Source: Halanaerobiales bacterium (GTDB lineage: Bacteria > Bacillota > Halanaerobiia > Halanaerobiales > JADQBU01). Taken from it: DNA of 8,900 nucleotides. The notes under the pieces were generated by a model. That model was not told the origin of the DNA and ran no database searches. It saw only the letters and a program-made list of their open reading frames with translations. Where the stretch lies: assembly GCA_016278435.1 (NCBI GenBank), contig JADQBU010000290.1, positions 1-8,900 on the forward strand. Reading direction: 5' to 3'. Below, one piece after another: positions 6,834-8,900 of the stretch (within the stretch, counting starts at the first letter, position 1; every line of letters begins with the position of its first letter). The translations under genes and the position numbers were made by a program.

Positions 6834-7169
6834 CTATTTACGGCTCACATATTTATAATCATCAAAATTATCTATTTTTTCCTGTTTCCTACTCCTTTTA
6901 TTTGTTTTATTAGTATAACTGTTCTCTTCCTGCCTTCTTTTAGTTGGACTACCCTCATTTAACTCGTCCAGTTTCTGCAAGACATTATTAAAACCAATAA
7001 TTATTATGCCAGATATAAATAAACCTAAAGCAGCCAGACCCATACCCATATTACTACTTCCTCCGCCAATAATTCTATCCATCAGAGAAAATACCAGGTC
7101 TGCAATAAAAAGAATAGCCCCCAGAACAATTAATATTTTACCAGTGATATTGACCCATCTCTTTTCCAT
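6834..7169 (-). CDS. Small two-helix membrane protein of unknown function
   Basis: 111 aa; I do not recognise the family. It starts at ATG 7169-7167 with a very strong GGAGGTG and a seven-nt spacer, which makes it a real gene despite its size. Two hydrophobic segments (about 9-29 and 44-63) are joined by a glycine- and serine-rich loop (GGGSSNMGMG). They are followed by a hydrophilic, lysine/arginine- and asparagine-rich tail of about 45 residues that should face the cytoplasm. A perfect TATAAT lies on the minus strand at 7207-7202, about 33 nt upstream of the start, with only a poor -35. The gene is divergent from the actin-like gene and convergent with the channel gene. No motif hints at function. 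Confidence 0.7.
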   Translation of the reverse strand: MEKRWVNITGKILIVLGAILFIADLVFSLMDRIIGGGSSNMGMGLAALGLFISGIIIIGFNNVLQKLDELNEGSPTKRRQEENSYTNKTNKRSRKQEKIDNFDDYKYVSRK

Positions 7170-7201
7170 AATTATTCACCTCCAAGTTTTATTTCTCTAT
7201 A

Positions 7202-7207
7202 ATTATA
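7202..7207 (-). promoter_or_regulatory. Candidate -10 box for the small membrane protein gene
   Basis: Perfect TATAAT on the minus strand, inside the 12-bp palindrome CTATAATTATAG (7197-7208) and close to a second CTATAA at 7211-7216. The -35 at 17 nt spacing reads GTAATT, a poor match, so confidence is low. Confidence 0.3.
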
Positions 7208-7273
7208 GTTCTATAAATATCAGCAATTACCTTTTTTGTTTGAGCTTAATTTCCAGCTTTAAACCTGAATTTC

Positions 7274-7314
7274 TTGACAAAATATTTTTTTAGTAAATTA
7301 TGCCTATATATAAT
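7274..7314 (+). promoter_or_regulatory. Candidate promoter region of the actin-like gene
   Basis: A perfect TTGACA (7274-7279) and a perfect TATAAT (7309-7314) are both present, but 29 nt apart, too far to work as one sigma-A promoter. TTGACA with AATTAT (7296-7301, four of six) at 16 nt is one usable pair. TATAAT with a poor T-rich -35 is another. Either gives a leader of about 45-65 nt before the start codon at 7367. Confidence 0.45.
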
Positions 7315-7318
7315 TTAC
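7293..7318. promoter_or_regulatory. 26-bp dyad over the actin-gene promoter, candidate operator
   Basis: GTAAATTAT (7293-7301) and its exact reverse complement ATAATTTAC (7310-7318) flank an 8-nt spacer. The right arm covers most of the TATAAT box and the left arm covers the alternative -10. The half-site centres are 17 bp apart. A dimeric DNA-binding protein on this dyad would block transcription of the actin-like gene. The binding protein is not identifiable from the window. Confidence 0.45.
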
Positions 7319-7366
7319 ATAAACTTTGTTAAAATTAAGAAAACGACATCTACTGGAGGGGTAATT

Positions 7367-8428
7367 ATGAAATTTTTTGATTCTATTGGAGTAGACCTGG
7401 GATATAGTTTTGTAAAAATGGTTTATGGTAATAATGAAGGAGATTATCTGCTCTATCCCTCAGTTTATTATGTTACATATAAAAGTGACGATGACTTTAA
7501 TTATACTTCAAACTTCCTTCCCAGAAATAAATACCGCAAAGATAAGATGATAATTGACCATAATAATGTCAGGTATTATATCGGAGAAATCGCTGAAAAA
7601 GAAGAACGTGGAGGTAATAAAGATTTCTCAGAAATCAAATTCGATAAACCCCACGAAATAGCAAAACTACTGGCAGGTATTGCTCTAATCTCCGATGACG
7701 ATTTAATTCAGATTGAACAGTTAGTTTTAGGGCTTGATATAAGTAAATATAATACCTATAAAGATCAATTAATAAATACATTTGCAGACAAAAAATTTGA
7801 ATTTTTTAAACATAGAAAAAAGATCGAAATAAAAATCAACAATGCCATAGCTGTCCCTCAGGGAATAGGAGCATACTGGGATCAAGTTTTTGATTTGAAT
7901 GGTAAAATCGTCAATGAGAGATTTTTATCAGGAAGATATGGATTAATTGACATCGGCGGTAGGACAGTTGATGGATTTATTGCAGATGAGTCAGAACCAT
8001 TAAGAGGAACTAAAATCGGTTTTACTTCCGGACTTTCTGAAGTTTTTAAGGAAGCAGTTAATGAACTAGAAATTGACATTCCATTTAACATTTTAGAAAA
8101 AAAATATATCGAAGGTCAGGAAAGTGTTTTCTGGATTGACCGGGAATATAATATCAGAGAAATTTGTGAAAATGCCATTAAAAGATTAGCAGAAAGGATA
8201 TATACAGAAGTAAGATATGTATGGGATAGAAAGATAGACCGGGCAAAATCTATTCTTCTATGTGGCGGTGGAGCTAAATTAGTTGGTAATCATCTTGTTG
8301 ACTTATTTAATAAAGAAGTAATTGTTGTCACTAATCCTCAGTTTAGCAATGCCCGTGGATACTACAAAGCAGGTTTAGTAAATAATAAAAACGGTTATTA
8401 TGAAGAAGACAGTTTTCAGACTATATAA
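7367..8428 (+). CDS. ParM/StbA-like actin-family ATPase
   Basis: 353 aa from ATG 7367, which has GGAGGGG five nt upstream. An in-frame TTG at 7274 is part of the -35 region and has no ribosome site. The actin-fold ATP motifs are in order: phosphate-1 VDLGYSFVK (9-17), phosphate-2 LIDIGGRTVD (193-202) and adenosine motif LLCGGGAKL (297-305). The spacing and the 'YPS' after the first motif resemble the ParM/Alp group, not MreB, FtsA or Hsp70. Such proteins polymerise with ATP; the best-known ones push plasmid copies apart through a DNA-binding adaptor (ParR). No adaptor gene lies immediately downstream, and a terminator closes the gene at once. It is therefore either a solitary chromosomal actin with another role or a relic of an integrated element. 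The acidic tail (YYEEDSFQTI) may be a partner-binding end. Fold is sure; cellular role is not. Confidence 0.85.
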   Translation: MKFFDSIGVDLGYSFVKMVYGNNEGDYLLYPSVYYVTYKSDDDFNYTSNFLPRNKYRKDKMIIDHNNVRYYIGEIAEKEERGGNKDFSEIKFDKPHEIAKLLAGIALISDDDLIQIEQLVLGLDISKYNTYKDQLINTFADKKFEFFKHRKKIEIKINNAIAVPQGIGAYWDQVFDLNGKIVNERFLSGRYGLIDIGGRTVDGFIADESEPLRGTKIGFTSGLSEVFKEAVNELEIDIPFNILEKKYIEGQESVFWIDREYNIREICENAIKRLAERIYTEVRYVWDRKIDRAKSILLCGGGAKLVGNHLVDLFNKEVIVVTNPQFSNARGYYKAGLVNNKNGYYEEDSFQTI

Positions 8429-8440
8429 ATAGAAAACACA

Positions 8441-8464
8441 AAAGGCAGTGGAAACACTGCCTTT
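8441..8464. terminator. Bidirectional hairpin terminator (10-bp perfect stem, GAAA loop)
   Basis: AAAGGCAGTG (8441-8450), loop GAAA, CACTGCCTTT (8455-8464). The stem is perfect. On the plus strand the stem ends in CTTT, followed by AT-rich sequence. On the minus strand it ends in CCTTT followed by TGTGTTTTC. It sits between two convergent genes, 12 nt after the actin stop and 24 nt after the opposing stop, so it can serve both. Confidence 0.85.
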
Positions 8465-8488
8465 ATGATAAATTTATTTAATTAAATG

Positions 8489-8900
8489 TCAAACAGGGTT
8501 TTCTCGGGCAAATTCACAGCCAACTTTGCTTCTATATTTAGACTCATCCTTTATACCTGCCAGTAATAAATGAGAATCATGGAGAATATCGGCGAAAATA
8601 TTTTTGGTTTCTTCGTCATTAAAACCAACAGTCTCCAGAACCACCTCTCTTACTTCAGGTGGTATTTCATTTTCTTCCAATACCTTTTCACAGAAGTCCC
8701 TGTTACAGAGCCCATCTTCGTTAAAAGCATGTAATAAAGCTGCTAAAATAACAATCAATAGATTAAGCTTTTCCTTTGAACCCAGTTTCTCAGCTATTTC
8801 AGCAATCTTATTAATATGCACAATTTTTTCTTGCTCACCAGCTAATTCTCTATCTATTTCTTTTTTCACTGCTTCTCTAATCGTCTCAGTATTACCATAA
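8489..8900 (-). CDS. Degenerate HD-fold protein, 5' end beyond the right edge
   Basis: At least 136 codons. Reading from the edge the frame is open (YGNTETIREAVKKEIDREL ...), and the first in-window start (GTG 8869) lacks a good ribosome site, so the true start may lie outside. The layout resembles a small HD phosphohydrolase domain: 'VHINKIAEIAEKLG', then 'LNLLIVILAALLHAFNE', 'VLEENEIPPEVREVVLETVG' and 'IFADILHDSHLL'. The metal-binding HD pair after AALL is HA instead (codons 8731-8726). The histidine usually found in the next helix is missing (LETVGFND). The Asp in the late 'DAD-like' position (HDSHLL) remains. It is therefore probably not a working hydrolase and may bind a nucleotide or protein. 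HD kinship is my reading of the pattern and needs a profile search; otherwise it is a helical protein of unknown function. It converges on the actin-like gene across a shared terminator. Confidence 0.55.
   Translation of the reverse strand, partial: YGNTETIREAVKKEIDRELAGEQEKIVHINKIAEIAEKLGSKEKLNLLIVILAALLHAFNEDGLCNRDFCEKVLEENEIPPEVREVVLETVGFNDEETKNIFADILHDSHLLLAGIKDESKYRSKVGCEFARENPV

Noticed and set aside
7197..7216. CTATAATTATAG palindrome with a further CTATAA as possible centromere-like iterons for the actin gene
   Set aside because: Only two short AT-rich copies, overlapping the -10 box of the opposite gene; no array of regularly spaced repeats.
7274..7366. Upstream TTG extension of the actin-like protein by 31 residues
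   Set aside because: The TTG is part of the perfect TTGACA box, has no ribosome site, and the extra residues precede the conserved N-terminal phosphate-1 strand. ATG 7367 has GGAGGGG.
8604..8900. Plus-strand open frame opposite the HD-like gene
   Set aside because: Ser-rich low-complexity antisense frame, with no ribosome site and no family resemblance. The minus strand frame has the HD-like pattern and a proper terminator.

Overview
The window is AT-rich bacterial DNA with strong purine-rich ribosome binding sites (GGAGG, GGGGG) and frequent GTG starts. It carries a liv-type amino acid importer, a DacA/DacF-type carboxypeptidase, a membrane GGDEF + HD-GYP protein and a ParM-like actin. This fits a low-GC, rod-shaped, anaerobic Firmicutes-like bacterium; the order Halanaerobiales is my guess from protein style, not something the sequence proves. 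No rRNA, tRNA, CRISPR array or insertion sequence was seen, and no gene-free stretch exceeds 300 bases.

Left block (1-2811, minus strand): a tight operon read right to left. It starts with an S58/P1-family self-cleaving aminopeptidase, followed by livG and livF (ATPases of a branched-chain amino acid ABC importer) and then livH (permease), which runs off the left edge. The peptidase stop lies 17 nt from the livG start, and livG and livF overlap by 8 nt. The block has a plausible promoter of its own just inside the gap after the GGDEF gene. It suggests import and breakdown of small peptides or amino acids. The LivG ABC signature is unusual.

Centre (2845-6831): two divergent units share a roughly 170-bp gap. 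Leftwards runs one gene for an integral-membrane diguanylate-cyclase-like/HD-GYP phosphodiesterase, with GGDDF in place of GGDEF. Rightwards run dacF (penicillin-binding carboxypeptidase) and a MscS-type mechanosensitive channel, both cell-envelope functions. The gap holds two inverted repeats that could be operators.

Right block (6834-8900): a small two-helix membrane protein of unknown function (minus) ends 2 nt from the channel gene, tail to tail. A divergent gap of about 200 bp then leads to a solitary ParM/StbA-like actin gene (plus). That gap has a 26-bp dyad laid over the likely promoter. The actin gene is closed by a perfect 10-bp GAAA hairpin, which also serves the convergent gene to its right. 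That last gene encodes an HD-fold protein whose HD pair reads HA, and its reading frame stays open to the window's right edge.

The parts most worth a second look are the solitary actin with its dyad promoter and degenerate-HD neighbour, the peptidase-liv operon, and the LivG signature. Nothing here amounts to a clearly new multi-gene system.
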